A stretch of DNA of 64,000 nt, from assembly GCA_963678095.2 (NCBI GenBank), contig OY782746.1:434001-498000 (forward strand). Reading direction: 5' to 3'. Both the position numbers and the translations under genes were made by a program. The DNA is from G963678095 sp963678095 (GTDB taxonomy: Bacteria; Bacillota; Negativicutes; Selenomonadales; Selenomonadaceae). Numbering within the stretch: position 1 is the stretch's first letter; every line of letters begins with the position of its first letter. Of this stretch, positions 34,472 through 43,831 are shown piece after piece. Under the pieces are notes generated by a model. The model was not told where the DNA came from. It was given only the letters and a program-made list of their open reading frames with translations, and did no database searches.

Positions 34472-35158
34472 TTATTTTTCTGGATTGACAAATTTATGAT
34501 ACGAACCACCGCTGCGCCGGTTCATCAGTTCACCAAACAGTTCATCCGGTGAAATATTATGATAGGCCAGCAGCACCAGACAATGATACCATAAATCTCC
34601 CATCTCATAGAGTATTTCTTCTTTGTCGTTATTCTTCGAAGCGATCACGGTTTCTGTTGCCTCTTCGCCGATCTTCTTCAGTATCTTGTCCTGCCCTTTA
34701 TCAAACAGGTAATTCGTATAGGAGCCCTCTACCGGATTGAGCTTTCGTTCCTGAATGACGGCATACAGGTCATTGAGTATTTTAGCGGGCATGTTGTCTG
34801 CTGCAGCATCATTTTCGACAAGCATCACCTGTTTTTTGCGTTCACCGAGCTGCCGGCCGCTAAAGCAAGTATAGGTGCCTGTATGACAGGCTACGCCGGT
34901 CTGATGAACCCGCACTAGTAGCGTATCACCATCACAGTCATATGATATTTCTTTAACCTGCTGGCGATTGCCAGAGGTAGCGCCCTTTTCCCACAGTTCC
35001 TGGCGGCTACGGCTGTAGAAACAGGTATAGCCTGTTTCGATCGTCTTTTGCAGTGACTGCTCATTCATGTATGCCAGCATCAGCACCTGACCGTTTTCCT
35101 CCTGTACAACTGCCGGCACAAGCCCTTTTTCATCAAATTTGATCATCGAAAAATCCAT
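34472..35158 (-). CDS. hisIE: Bifunctional PRA-CH / PRA-PH HisIE
   Basis: Catalyses steps two and three of histidine synthesis: hydrolysis of PR-ATP to PR-AMP and opening of the PR-AMP ring. In the 228 residues the N-terminal half is HisI (SRSRQELWEKGATSGNRQ, YDCDGDTLLVRVHQTG, CHTG zinc ligands). The C-terminal half is HisE (IGEEATETVIASKN, EMGDLWYHCLVLL). The ATG shares one base with the hisF stop (TAATG). Confidence 0.97.
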   Translation of the reverse strand: MDFSMIKFDEKGLVPAVVQEENGQVLMLAYMNEQSLQKTIETGYTCFYSRSRQELWEKGATSGNRQQVKEISYDCDGDTLLVRVHQTGVACHTGTYTCFSGRQLGERKKQVMLVENDAAADNMPAKILNDLYAVIQERKLNPVEGSYTNYLFDKGQDKILKKIGEEATETVIASKNNDKEEILYEMGDLWYHCLVLLAYHNISPDELFGELMNRRSGGSYHKFVNPEK

Positions 35159-35916
35159 TACAATCGAACCTCCACTCCACGTGATCTCAAGTATTCTTTT
35201 ACTTCGCGCACGGTAAACTGCCCGTAATGAAACACCGAAGCAGCCAGCACCGCATCTGCCCGGCCGGCTGTCAGCACCTCATAAAAGTGCTCAAGGGATC
35301 CGGCCCCGCCCGAGGCAATAACCGGCACATCGACCATTTCCGACACAGCCCGCGTCAGCGCAATATCATAGCCGTCCTTTGTTCCGTCGGCATCCATGCT
35401 CGTTAAGAGGATTTCGCCAGCCCCGAGCGCAACTCCTCTTTTTATCCAGTCCAAAACATCAAGGCCGGTCTTCGTTCGCCCGCCGTTGATGTACACTTCC
35501 CAGGAATTTTCGCCTGACCGGCGGGCATCGACAGCCAGCACCATACACTGCCGGCCGAATTTTTCCGCCCCCTGGCGAATGATATCGGGATTTTTAATCG
35601 CCGCCGTATTTAAGGATATTTTATCGGCTCCGGCTTTTAGCATCCCCCGCATATCTTCGACCGTGCGAATTCCTCCACCAACGGTAAACGGGATAAAGAC
35701 CTGCGAGGCACAATTTGATACAACCTGTACCATCGTACTGCGCTGTTCATTGGAGGCTGTAATATCAAGCAGCACCAGCTCATCGGCCCGTTCACGGTCA
35801 TAGACCGCAGAAAGCTCTACCGGGTCGCCGGCATCGCGCAGACCGACAAAATTCGTACCTTTCACGACTCGCCCATCCTTGACATCAAGGCAGGGTATAA
35901 TTCTTTTTGTGTGCAT
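35158..35916 (-). CDS. hisF: Imidazole glycerol phosphate synthase cyclase subunit
   Basis: (beta/alpha)8-barrel synthase that, with HisH, converts PRFAR and ammonia to IGP and AICAR. The 252 residues show the catalytic Asp in IPCLDVKDGRVVKG, the second in LTSMDADGTKDGYD, and the phosphate-binding GGGIRT and SGGAG loops. AICAR made here feeds purine synthesis. Confidence 0.97.
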   Translation of the reverse strand: MHTKRIIPCLDVKDGRVVKGTNFVGLRDAGDPVELSAVYDRERADELVLLDITASNEQRSTMVQVVSNCASQVFIPFTVGGGIRTVEDMRGMLKAGADKISLNTAAIKNPDIIRQGAEKFGRQCMVLAVDARRSGENSWEVYINGGRTKTGLDVLDWIKRGVALGAGEILLTSMDADGTKDGYDIALTRAVSEMVDVPVIASGGAGSLEHFYEVLTAGRADAVLAASVFHYGQFTVREVKEYLRSRGVEVRL

Positions 35917-35919
35917 TGC

Positions 35920-36648
35920 CTACACCTCCTTTGCCAGCTCGAGCGCCGCCGGCAGATCAAGTGCGCCAGTGTAAATCGCCTTGCCGACAATTACCCCTTC
36001 GATACCGGCGGACGCGGCCGCCTTCACCTGGCGAATATCCTCCAGGCAGCTTACACCGCCCGAGGCTATGACCTGTATACCGGCTGCTTGCGCCAGCTGA
36101 GCTGTCGCCGCCACATTGACTCCCGACAACATCCCATCACGCGAAATATCCGTATAAATAATATGCTGCACACCAGCTGCTGCCATTTGTGCCGCCAGCA
36201 CCGGGGCCTCAACGTCGCCGGATACCCCCCAGCCATCAACGGCTACAATGCCATCTTTCGCATCGATGCCAACCACAATTCGCTCCCCGAATTTTGCACA
36301 AGCTTCGCGGACAAGCTCTGGTTCGCGTACCGCCACCGAGCCCAAAATAACCCGTTCAACGCCGATGTCCAGCAGCATTTCTATGTTTTCCATCGTCCGG
36401 ATACCGCCGCCAAGTTCAATCGGTATCGACACGGCCTTTATAATTGCTTTAATCGCAGCCAGATTCACCGGCTTACCAGCCAGTGCCCCATCGAGGTCAA
36501 CAACATGCAGGTACGGGGCCCCCTGCGCTTCCCATTTTTTTGCCATTTCCTCCGGCCGGTCAGAAAAAACCGTCTCCTGAGAAAAGTCCCCTTTGGTAAG
36601 GCGTACGCATTTGCCGCCGCGAATATCTATTGCCGGGAAAATTATCAT
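35920..36648 (-). CDS. hisA: ProFAR isomerase HisA
   Basis: Amadori isomerase converting ProFAR to PRFAR. The 242 residues form a (beta/alpha)8 barrel homologous to HisF, with the catalytic Asp in FPAIDIRGGKCVRL and the second in YTDISRDGML, and GGGIRT and SGGVS phosphate loops. It ends 3 bp before hisF. Confidence 0.96.
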   Translation of the reverse strand: MIIFPAIDIRGGKCVRLTKGDFSQETVFSDRPEEMAKKWEAQGAPYLHVVDLDGALAGKPVNLAAIKAIIKAVSIPIELGGGIRTMENIEMLLDIGVERVILGSVAVREPELVREACAKFGERIVVGIDAKDGIVAVDGWGVSGDVEAPVLAAQMAAAGVQHIIYTDISRDGMLSGVNVAATAQLAQAAGIQVIASGGVSCLEDIRQVKAAASAGIEGVIVGKAIYTGALDLPAALELAKEV

Positions 36649-36677
36649 TGTCGTACCTCCATATTCTCCGTTAAATG

Positions 36678-37289
36678 TCAGCCATCGATAAAATTTTTTA
36701 AGAGCTGCAATCCGACATCCCCTGATTTTTCCGGGTGAAACTGTACGGCCAGCACATTGCCCTTGGCCACTGCCGCCGTAATAGCCTCGCCGTATTCGGA
36801 CCGAGCCGTTATAATACCAGGATCAGCCGGTGCAGCGTGGTAACTGTGAACAAAGTAAACAAAGGCTTCCTGTCCGAGCCCGGCAAACAGGTCAATTGCT
36901 CCCGCCGGCGTTTCTGTGCGCAGCGAGTTCCAGCCCATATGCGGGATCTTAAGCCCAGGCGCTACAATCTTTTTCACCCGGCCGGAAAAAACCCCCAATC
37001 CGGGCACCGCCGGAGATTCGTCACTGCCTTCAAACAAAATCTGCAGACCAACGCAGATACCGAGCAGTGGTTTCCCGGCTGCAATGACCTGGCGGATTGC
37101 CGGAATCAAGCCGGATCGGGTCAGGTTTTCCATACAGTCGCCAAACGCCCCGACCCCGGGCAGGACGATCTTATCGGCCCGCTCGATCACCGCGGCATCA
37201 TCGGTAACGAGAACCTCTGCGCCGAGTTTGGCAAACGCCTTTTCCACGCTGAATAAATTCCCTACACCATAATCAATAATTGCTATCAT
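36678..37289 (-). CDS. hisH: Imidazole glycerol phosphate synthase glutaminase subunit
   Basis: Class I glutamine amidotransferase supplying ammonia to HisF. The 203 residues carry the nucleophilic Cys in LLGICVGLQILFE and the His/Glu pair in AVQFHPEKSG. The oxyanion strand is VLPGVGAFGDC. Confidence 0.96.
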   Translation of the reverse strand: MIAIIDYGVGNLFSVEKAFAKLGAEVLVTDDAAVIERADKIVLPGVGAFGDCMENLTRSGLIPAIRQVIAAGKPLLGICVGLQILFEGSDESPAVPGLGVFSGRVKKIVAPGLKIPHMGWNSLRTETPAGAIDLFAGLGQEAFVYFVHSYHAAPADPGIITARSEYGEAITAAVAKGNVLAVQFHPEKSGDVGLQLLKNFIDG

Positions 37290-37304
37290 CTGGGCACTCT
37301 CCCC

Positions 37305-37889
37305 TCATAATGTTCCTTTGGTAGAAAACACACCCTGAATGCGGGCATCGACCGTCACCGCCTCTGCCAGCGCATGCGCCAGAGCTTTAAACAGGCCCTC
37401 GACTTTATGATGCGAGTTCTTTCCATACAGCACTTTGGCATGCAAGGTTATTCCGGCCTGCACACTCAGAGCCCGCAAAAACTCTTCTGTCAATTCGGTG
37501 TCATAGCCACCGACCATCGGAGCCATCTCCCCGCCGTCATAGACAAGATAAGGCCGGCCACTGACATCAAGGGATACAAAGGCCAGTGCTTCATCCATCG
37601 GAATATAGCTTGTGCCATAGCGGCGAATGCCGGCTTTATCCCCCAGGGCATCTTTTATTGCCCGGCCAAGGGCCAGACCGATATCTTCAACCGTATGGTG
37701 TCCATCAACGCCAATATCACCATCACAGGTAAGTTCCAAATCAAAATGCCCGTGAGCGGCAAACAAATGCAGCATATGATCAAAAAACCCGATGCCGCTG
37801 CTAATATTTGCCTGCCCACTGCCATCAAGATTCAAGCTGAGTTTAATTGCTGTTTCTGCCGTCTTCCGGCTGACCGCCGCTGTTCTCAT
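37305..37889 (-). CDS. hisB: Imidazoleglycerol-phosphate dehydratase
   Basis: Manganese enzyme that dehydrates IGP to imidazole-acetol phosphate. The 194 residues contain FDHMLHLFAAHGHFDL, the VDGHHTVEDIGLALG metal site and the later GKNSHHKVEGLFKALA. It is the monofunctional form, without the histidinol-phosphatase domain of enterobacterial HisB. AGGAGG precedes ATG 37889. Confidence 0.97.
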   Translation of the reverse strand: MRTAAVSRKTAETAIKLSLNLDGSGQANISSGIGFFDHMLHLFAAHGHFDLELTCDGDIGVDGHHTVEDIGLALGRAIKDALGDKAGIRRYGTSYIPMDEALAFVSLDVSGRPYLVYDGGEMAPMVGGYDTELTEEFLRALSVQAGITLHAKVLYGKNSHHKVEGLFKALAHALAEAVTVDARIQGVFSTKGTL

Positions 37890-37893
37890 CTGC

Positions 37894-38958
37894 TCACCGA
37901 CCTCCTAAAAAATCCTGTATAGCCTTGAACCAGGCATCATTTTCCTCACGCGTCCCCATGCTTATCCGCAGACAGTTTTCCAGCCGCGGCGCATCACCGA
38001 AGCTGCGTACACCAATGCCGATATTTTCTAAATACGCATTGAGTTCTGCCGCCCGCTCGTATTTGACGAGCAGAAAATTTGTCTCCGACGGATACACAGT
38101 AAATCCGGCAAGCGTTTCAAGCTGCGCTGCCATTCGCTTGCGCTCAGCTACCAGCATCTGTATGCGCGGCACATACTCATGGCGCATCTGATAGACGATA
38201 TCTGCTGTGACCAGCGACAAAACATTGACGCTATAGGGCATAAATACCCGGCCAATCATCGCTGTCAGCTTCTCGGTTGCCAGCATGTAGCCAACACGGG
38301 CAGCTGCCAAGCCGTAGGCCTTGGAAAAAGTCCGCGCGACAATCATGTTCGGATATTTTTTCAGCAGGCTCCCAGCAGCGGATAGTCCGTGAAATTCAAC
38401 ATAGGCTTCATCAACAACAAAAACACAATCGATATTTTCGGCAATGTATTCAATGTCTGCCAGCGGCACGGCATTGCCCGTCGGATTGTTTGGTGTGCAC
38501 AAAACTGCCAGAGAAGCTTCACTATCTTTTACCGCCTGAACAAATTTTTCCGCATCCAGACGGTAGTCTGCCTCAAGTTCAACTGGAACCCCTTCGGCTT
38601 CGCTGAGCTCGGCATAAATTTTATACATCGAAAACGATGGCTGCGGATAGACAATTTTTCGTCCTGATCCGCCAAATGCCTGAAAAATCTTTTCCAAAAT
38701 TTCGCTTGAACCATTGCCAAGCAAAACATTTTTTGTCTGCAGGCCAAAGTTTTCGGCAATTTGCTCTTTTAAATCCTCAGCTTCTGTATTGGGATAGCGG
38801 TTAAAGGCCACCCGTGATAAGCGCCCCATTACCCGATCCTCAACCGCTGGCGGCAAATTCAAATTGCATTCATTGGCATTAACTTTAATATTCCAGTCCC
38901 GTTCTATCACATCATAAACCGGCAGCTGTGCCAATCCGTCTCTGTATTTATATTCCAA
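37894..38958 (-). CDS. hisC: Histidinol-phosphate aminotransferase
   Basis: PLP-dependent fold-type I aminotransferase. The 354 residues include NECNLNLPP, GNGSSEILEKIFQAF, CTPNNPTGN, VVDEAYVEF and the PLP lysine in RTFSKAYGLAAARVGY. Start codon TTG 38958 is preceded by GAGGAAGAG inside the end of hisD. No histidinol-phosphatase gene is seen in this operon, so it must lie elsewhere. Confidence 0.96.
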   Translation of the reverse strand: MEYKYRDGLAQLPVYDVIERDWNIKVNANECNLNLPPAVEDRVMGRLSRVAFNRYPNTEAEDLKEQIAENFGLQTKNVLLGNGSSEILEKIFQAFGGSGRKIVYPQPSFSMYKIYAELSEAEGVPVELEADYRLDAEKFVQAVKDSEASLAVLCTPNNPTGNAVPLADIEYIAENIDCVFVVDEAYVEFHGLSAAGSLLKKYPNMIVARTFSKAYGLAAARVGYMLATEKLTAMIGRVFMPYSVNVLSLVTADIVYQMRHEYVPRIQMLVAERKRMAAQLETLAGFTVYPSETNFLLVKYERAAELNAYLENIGIGVRSFGDAPRLENCLRISMGTREENDAWFKAIQDFLGGR

Positions 38959-38959
38959 A

Positions 38960-40303
38960 TCAATCTCTTCCTCTCAGGCGAATGGCATTGGCATGAGCCG
39001 TAAGCCCCTCTGCCGTTGCCAAGCGTATAATATCATCGGCAGCTGCAGCCAGCGCCGGTTTTGTATAAGAAATAATGCTGGTGCGCTTCATGAAGGTCTC
39101 GACGTTTAGCACCGAATAGTACCGGGCCGTCCCACCAGTCGGCAAGACATGGTTTGGACCGGCAAAATAGTCACCGAGTGGTTCCGGAGAATAAGGCCCC
39201 AAAAATACCGCTCCGGCATGACGCACATACGGCAACAGTGAAAATGGCTGCTCCGTCAAAATCTCCATATGCTCTGGTGCTGAAATATTAGCAAATTCCA
39301 TTGCCTCGGCGAGATCGGCGGCAACGATGACCAGGCCATTGTTCTCGATTGAAGCCCGAGCAATTTGCTGGCGCTCCAACCCCGTGAGCTGCATTTCCAC
39401 CTGTTCGCATACCTTGTTCGCCAATTCCAGGCTGTCCGTGATGACAATACTTGAGGCGAGTACATCATGTTCGGCCTGACTGAGCATATCGGCGGCTACG
39501 TAGGCAGCATCGGCTCCCTGATCGGCAACAATCAGGATTTCACTCGGCCCTGCCAGCATATCAATATCACAGTGTCCGTATACGGCTTTTTTTGCCAGCG
39601 TAACAAAAAGATTTCCCGGCCCGGTGATCTTATCAACGCGCGGAATGGTCTCCGTCCCAAAGGCCATCGCGGCAATCGCCTGCGCGCCGCCGATTTTATA
39701 GACCTTTTGCACGCCAATCTCCTTAGCCGCGACCAAAACATAGGGATTTATTTTCCCCTCTTTTGAGGCTGGCACCATCATGACGATTTCGCCAACCCCA
39801 GCAACCATAGCTGGCACGGCGTTCATGATGACCGACGATGGATAAGCCGCCGTCCCCCCGGGAACATAAATACCGACCCGACCCAGCGGCAAAACAGACT
39901 GCCCTAAAATGGAACCCTGTTCACGGTATGTCATCCAGGACTTTGGCTTTTGCTCCATATGATAGGAACGAACATTGGCAATCGCCTTTTTCAGCGAGGC
40001 CACAACAGCCGGGTCCACAGCCGCAGCTGCGGCCTGGTACTCCGCCTCACTCACCAAAAAGTCTGCTGGCGACAAGGCCGCACCATCAAACATCTCGGTA
40101 TAGCGAATGACGGCTGCATCACCCTCTTGACGGACTGCCGTCACGATCCGGTCAACAATCTGCGATGCGGTCAGATCCTCGCCATAAAGCTCTCTGTTTT
40201 TTGCCTGTATCGCCGGACTCAGTTCAACCTGGTCAAACGGAGCTTTTTTCAACAAGGCCGCAACAGCCGCCGCGCCGATTTCTCCCGCCTTGACAATTTT
40301 CAT
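38960..40303 (-). CDS. hisD: Histidinol dehydrogenase
   Basis: Zinc enzyme oxidising histidinol to histidine in two NAD+-dependent steps. The 447 residues show VYVPGGTAAYPSSVIMNAVPA, the LAGPSEILIVAD region, the zinc-site DMLSQAEHD and SAPEHMEI, and the HVLPTGGTARY signature. Its ATG overlaps the hisG stop by 4 bp. Confidence 0.97.
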   Translation of the reverse strand: MKIVKAGEIGAAAVAALLKKAPFDQVELSPAIQAKNRELYGEDLTASQIVDRIVTAVRQEGDAAVIRYTEMFDGAALSPADFLVSEAEYQAAAAAVDPAVVASLKKAIANVRSYHMEQKPKSWMTYREQGSILGQSVLPLGRVGIYVPGGTAAYPSSVIMNAVPAMVAGVGEIVMMVPASKEGKINPYVLVAAKEIGVQKVYKIGGAQAIAAMAFGTETIPRVDKITGPGNLFVTLAKKAVYGHCDIDMLAGPSEILIVADQGADAAYVAADMLSQAEHDVLASSIVITDSLELANKVCEQVEMQLTGLERQQIARASIENNGLVIVAADLAEAMEFANISAPEHMEILTEQPFSLLPYVRHAGAVFLGPYSPEPLGDYFAGPNHVLPTGGTARYYSVLNVETFMKRTSIISYTKPALAAAADDIIRLATAEGLTAHANAIRLRGRD

Positions 40304-40965
40304 TTTGCCACCCCGCCTTCTAAAATTTCCCGCAGATCCTCCACCATCTGATTGATGCGGGTGAATTTCATCTTAAAGCTCACCCGATTGGCGATGAGCC
40401 GTGCCGTAGCATCGGCAATATAGGCGATCTCCTCTAAGTCATTCTCCTTCAGCGTTGTTCCTGTTTCCACAATATCGACAATGCTTTCCGACAAGCCGAC
40501 AATCGGGCCAAGCTCGATAGACCCATTTAGTTTTATAAATTCCATCTGCATGCCCTTGCTGTTAAAAAACTTTTCCGCTGTTTTGGGAAACTTCGTGGCT
40601 ACACGCGTGTGCGCATAATCGGTGAGCTTTTCCCGTTTCAAGGTCTTGGGCACAGCCATCATCAAATGACAGCGGCCAAACCCCAGGTCCAGTAATTCAT
40701 ATACATCTTTTTCTGCCTCAAGCAGCACATCTTTACCAATAATGCCGATATCAGCAGCCCCGTATTCCACATAGGTCGGCACATCGGCCGTCTTGGTAAT
40801 AATAAATTTTATCTTTCTTTCTTCATTGACGATAACCAGCTTCCGTGATTTTTCCGTCAGGCCTTCTGCCGTATACCCCACCTTGGCCAGCAGGTCCGAG
40901 GACAGCGAAAACAGTTTCCCCTTCGGCAGGGCAATCGTAAGGTATTCCATATCATTTGAAGTCAT
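40300..40965 (-). CDS. hisG: ATP phosphoribosyltransferase, short form
   Basis: First and regulated step of histidine synthesis. At 221 residues it is the short form that lacks the C-terminal feedback domain and works only as an octamer with HisZ, which is encoded at 42635-43819. It has LTIALPKGKL near the start and the PRPP-binding IVDIVETGTTLKEN. The upstream ATG 40965 is chosen because GGAGGTT is correctly spaced to it. Confidence 0.96.
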   Translation of the reverse strand: MTSNDMEYLTIALPKGKLFSLSSDLLAKVGYTAEGLTEKSRKLVIVNEERKIKFIITKTADVPTYVEYGAADIGIIGKDVLLEAEKDVYELLDLGFGRCHLMMAVPKTLKREKLTDYAHTRVATKFPKTAEKFFNSKGMQMEFIKLNGSIELGPIVGLSESIVDIVETGTTLKENDLEEIAYIADATARLIANRVSFKMKFTRINQMVEDLREILEGGVAK

Positions 40966-41019
40966 GCTGTAACCTCCATCGTTTATCTCTTTAGTTATTT
41001 AAAGTAATAACATATTGCT

Positions 41020-41048
41020 ATACTACCATCTAAATATAAATTCGTCAA
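41020..41048 (-). promoter_or_regulatory. Promoter of the his operon
   Basis: Minus strand TTGACG (41043-41048), 17-bp spacer, TAGTAT (41020-41025), about 55 bp before hisG. Between promoter and gene lies CTTTAAATAACTAAAG, an inverted repeat CTTTA-N6-TAAAG that could be an operator. Confidence 0.55.
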
Positions 41049-41152
41049 CACCAAAACAGGTATTTTACCGTCAATGTAGAATATATAACAAATATTGGTT
41101 TGCAGTTTTTCTGCCGACAAAAGATCTTACTTATTATAAAGGAGAGTTTACC

Positions 41153-42106
41153 ATGTCTTTAAATATATTGGCACTCAGCTCAACGCTCACCGAAAAGCAG
41201 CTGGCTGCTATATCTTCCGTCCATGAGGATATCAAAATAACAACCTGTAAGAAATCTGTTGCTGCCGATCATATCGCGGATGCGGACATTCTTATTGCCT
41301 GGGGACAGACAAAAATGGACGCCCTGTTACCTTTGGCAGCAAGGCTGAAATGGGTTCATGCCCTCAGTGCTGGCGTTGATGACATGCTCTCGCCTGACTT
41401 CGCTGAATCAAACATCATCCTGACAAATTCAAGTGGTATTCACGGCACACCGATCGCCGAACATGTTCTGGGGATCATGCTGGCATCAAGCCGAGGGCTG
41501 TTTACCGCCTATGAGCAGCAAAAGCAAAAGCTTTGGAAAGCACTTCCCGCCACCGATGAAATCTATGAAAAGACCATTGCCATCATTGGTCTCGGCAGTA
41601 TCGGCCGGGCCGTCGCCAAACGAGCCAAGAGCATGGGCATGACAGTACTTGCCACCAAGCACCGTCAGACAACCGAACTGTTTGTCGATCAGCTGTATCC
41701 CGCCGATGAAATTCCGGCCGCCATCAGCGCAGCAGATTATGTGGTGGTAACACTGCCGCTAACGAGTGAAACCCGCAACCTCTTCACCCTGCCCCTGTTT
41801 CAAAAAATGAAGTCCAGTGCCTATTTCATTAATGTATCCCGCGGGCCGATTGTCAATGAAGGGGATCTCATTACGGCCCTTGAACAAAATATCATCCGCG
41901 GTGCTGCTCTTGATGTCTTCCAGCAGGAACCACTGCCAGAAACATCCCCACTGTGGACAGCCCCCAACCTGTTCATTACGCCGCACAGTGCTGCGATTTC
42001 CCCTTACTACATGGACCGCAGCCTAAAAATTTTTGTTGAAAACCTGCACCACTTCCTGCAGGATGAAAATATGATCAACGTCGTCAATAAGAGCCGCGGC
42101 TACTAA
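41153..42106 (+). CDS. D-2-hydroxyacid dehydrogenase
   Basis: NAD(P)-dependent D-isomer 2-hydroxyacid dehydrogenase of 317 residues. It has the NAD loop GLGSIGRAVAKRAKSMGM and the catalytic set Arg in NVSRGPIVNEGDL, Glu in the DVFQQEPLP region and His in FITPHSAA. The SerA, glyoxylate-reductase or D-lactate substrate type cannot be read from these motifs. ATG 41153 follows a strong AAAGGAGAG, which trims 46 residues from the longest frame. It is divergent from the his operon and convergent with the HD gene, overlapping its stop by 4 bp. Confidence 0.88.
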   Translation: MSLNILALSSTLTEKQLAAISSVHEDIKITTCKKSVAADHIADADILIAWGQTKMDALLPLAARLKWVHALSAGVDDMLSPDFAESNIILTNSSGIHGTPIAEHVLGIMLASSRGLFTAYEQQKQKLWKALPATDEIYEKTIAIIGLGSIGRAVAKRAKSMGMTVLATKHRQTTELFVDQLYPADEIPAAISAADYVVVTLPLTSETRNLFTLPLFQKMKSSAYFINVSRGPIVNEGDLITALEQNIIRGAALDVFQQEPLPETSPLWTAPNLFITPHSAAISPYYMDRSLKIFVENLHHFLQDENMINVVNKSRGY

Positions 42107-42633
42107 TTTTGCTCATCGGCCCGACGAAGCAACAAAAGCTCCAACGGATCCTTTTCCGTTGGAGCTTTGTGGTGTTTCCCGACAATTTCTGCAAGCTCCG
42201 GCAGATGCATTGCCAGCAATTTTTTACAACCTAATTCGCCATGATAATAATAAATATAAAGTGCATGGCGAAAATCACGCCGATCGCCTGCAATGCTTTG
42301 CCGCGCCAAGGTCCGGGCTTTTCCCTGAAAGAAATGATCCGCGAGCACAGTCAGCACCTTATAGTGCACAGGAATATCGCCTTTTGTCTTGCCAATATCA
42401 TGCAGCAGGGCGCAACGAAGCAACAGTCCTTTATCAATCTCCGTCTCCTTCGCCGCCAGCTGAATCGCGGTATAGGCAACATCAAGGCAATGACGCTGTT
42501 CGGGCAATCCCATCTCAGCGAACAGTACCTGCTCCTGCTCGCTGAGATATTTTTTTAAAAACACCTGATCTTCAGGGTAAACACCCGCCCGTACCGCTGT
42601 ATAAAACTGATGAATCCGCCGACAGACCTTCAT
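42103..42633 (-). CDS. HDIG-domain phosphohydrolase
   Basis: A 176-residue HD-superfamily protein with CALLHDIGKTKGDIP holding the metal-binding HD pair, a preceding conserved His in RHCLDVAY, and GKHHKAP near the end. Small HD proteins of this type hydrolyse nucleotides or phosphates; the substrate is unknown. ATG 42633 is chosen because it lies one base after the hisZ stop (TGAGATG); the longest frame would overlap hisZ by 100 bp. It is probably translated by coupling to hisZ. Confidence 0.75.
   Translation of the reverse strand: MKVCRRIHQFYTAVRAGVYPEDQVFLKKYLSEQEQVLFAEMGLPEQRHCLDVAYTAIQLAAKETEIDKGLLLRCALLHDIGKTKGDIPVHYKVLTVLADHFFQGKARTLARQSIAGDRRDFRHALYIYYYHGELGCKKLLAMHLPELAEIVGKHHKAPTEKDPLELLLLRRADEQN
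42135..42168 (+). terminator. Terminator hairpin inside the 3' end of the HD gene
   Basis: Perfect 14-bp stem AAAGCTCCAACGGA/TCCGTTGGAGCTTT with a 6-nt loop, 29 bp after the hydroxyacid dehydrogenase stop. Read on the minus strand, the same bases encode residues KAPTEKDPLEL of the HD protein. The T-tract is short. Confidence 0.55.
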
Positions 42634-42634
42634 C

Positions 42635-43819
42635 TCAGTCAACAAAGACAAGTTCCGCGCAATTTCTGCTTTCGCACTGAGCTTGTGCTTCTTTCCGGCT
42701 CTGCGCCTGAAGTGCCAACTCTGCAGTTTTACCACTGTGACGAAGCCCCGTCACGGTTTCGATTGCCCGCAAGACAGCACCTTCCCCATAGGCTACATAA
42801 ACATTCTTTTCCCCGGCCTTACACTGCTGTCCCTGACGCTCAAGGGCCAGCATAACACGCTCAATACCAAGGGCAAATCCTGTTGCCGGACACGCGTTGC
42901 CAAAATCCGACAGCATGTGATCATAACGGCCGCCGCCACAGACAGGAAAGCCGAGCCCCGGGGCATAGGCCTCAAATACCATCCCGGTATAGTAACCAAA
43001 ATCACGAATAACGCCCAGATCAAAATTCACATAATCCGCAGCGCCATAGGCTTTCAGCAAATTAAAAATCTCCTGTAAATTATCAAGAGCCCGTTTGCTC
43101 TGTTCATTGACAACCATGTCATACGCCTTTTTCAGCATTTCTTCGCGACCATGCAGCAGCGGAATCTGTTTCAACAGCTCCTTAGCACTTTTCGGCAGTT
43201 CCGTCTGCTCGATAATGCTGCCGAGCCCCACGAGATCACGTTTTTCCATGGCCTGCTTTATTTGTTCCTGCAGCTCCCGGCTCAAATTCACCTGCTGCAT
43301 AACGCCGTTTATAAACTCAACCTGTCCCAGGCATATCTGAAAGTTTTCCAGTCCGGCCTGACGCATAGCGGCAACCGCAAGGGCTATGATCTCCGCATCC
43401 GCCGCTGCCGTCGGAACGCCCATCAATTCAACCCCTGCCTGGTAAAACTCGCACTGGCGCCCAGTCTGTGTCTGTTCATAGCGATAGACACTGCTGATAT
43501 AGGAAAGCTTGAGCGGCAACTCTTCGCCTTTTAGCCGACTGGCTGCCATCCGGGCAATCGGCGTTGTCATCTCATGGCGCAGCGCCAACGTCCGGTTGCT
43601 CTTGTCAAAGAATTTAAACATATGCGGTTCAAGGGCACTGCCATTGCCGATCGTAAGCGTATCGAGATATTCAATCGTCGGCGTCACAACCTCGGCATAA
43701 CCCCATCTGGCAAAGGTGTCCGCCAGCGCTGTTTCAATGCTTCTCTTTTGCGCAGCTTCCCGCGGCAAAAAATCTCTTGTTCCATACGGTATCTCTAAAA
43801 CAAACTCTTCTTTGTACAT
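42635..43819 (-). CDS. hisZ: ATP phosphoribosyltransferase regulatory subunit HisZ
   Basis: A catalytically silent histidyl-tRNA-synthetase paralog that activates short-form HisG and carries its histidine feedback site. The 394 residues match the synthetase core (IPYGTRDFLPREA, LRHEMTTPIARM, YRYEQTQTGRQCEFYQ, RYDHMLSDFG, ATGFALGIERVML) but lack the anticodon-binding domain. AGGAG precedes ATG 43819. It is outside the main his operon, 12 bp after the regulator gene. Confidence 0.95.
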   Translation of the reverse strand: MYKEEFVLEIPYGTRDFLPREAAQKRSIETALADTFARWGYAEVVTPTIEYLDTLTIGNGSALEPHMFKFFDKSNRTLALRHEMTTPIARMAASRLKGEELPLKLSYISSVYRYEQTQTGRQCEFYQAGVELMGVPTAAADAEIIALAVAAMRQAGLENFQICLGQVEFINGVMQQVNLSRELQEQIKQAMEKRDLVGLGSIIEQTELPKSAKELLKQIPLLHGREEMLKKAYDMVVNEQSKRALDNLQEIFNLLKAYGAADYVNFDLGVIRDFGYYTGMVFEAYAPGLGFPVCGGGRYDHMLSDFGNACPATGFALGIERVMLALERQGQQCKAGEKNVYVAYGEGAVLRAIETVTGLRHSGKTAELALQAQSRKEAQAQCESRNCAELVFVD

Positions 43820-43831
43820 GTTTTTGCTCCT

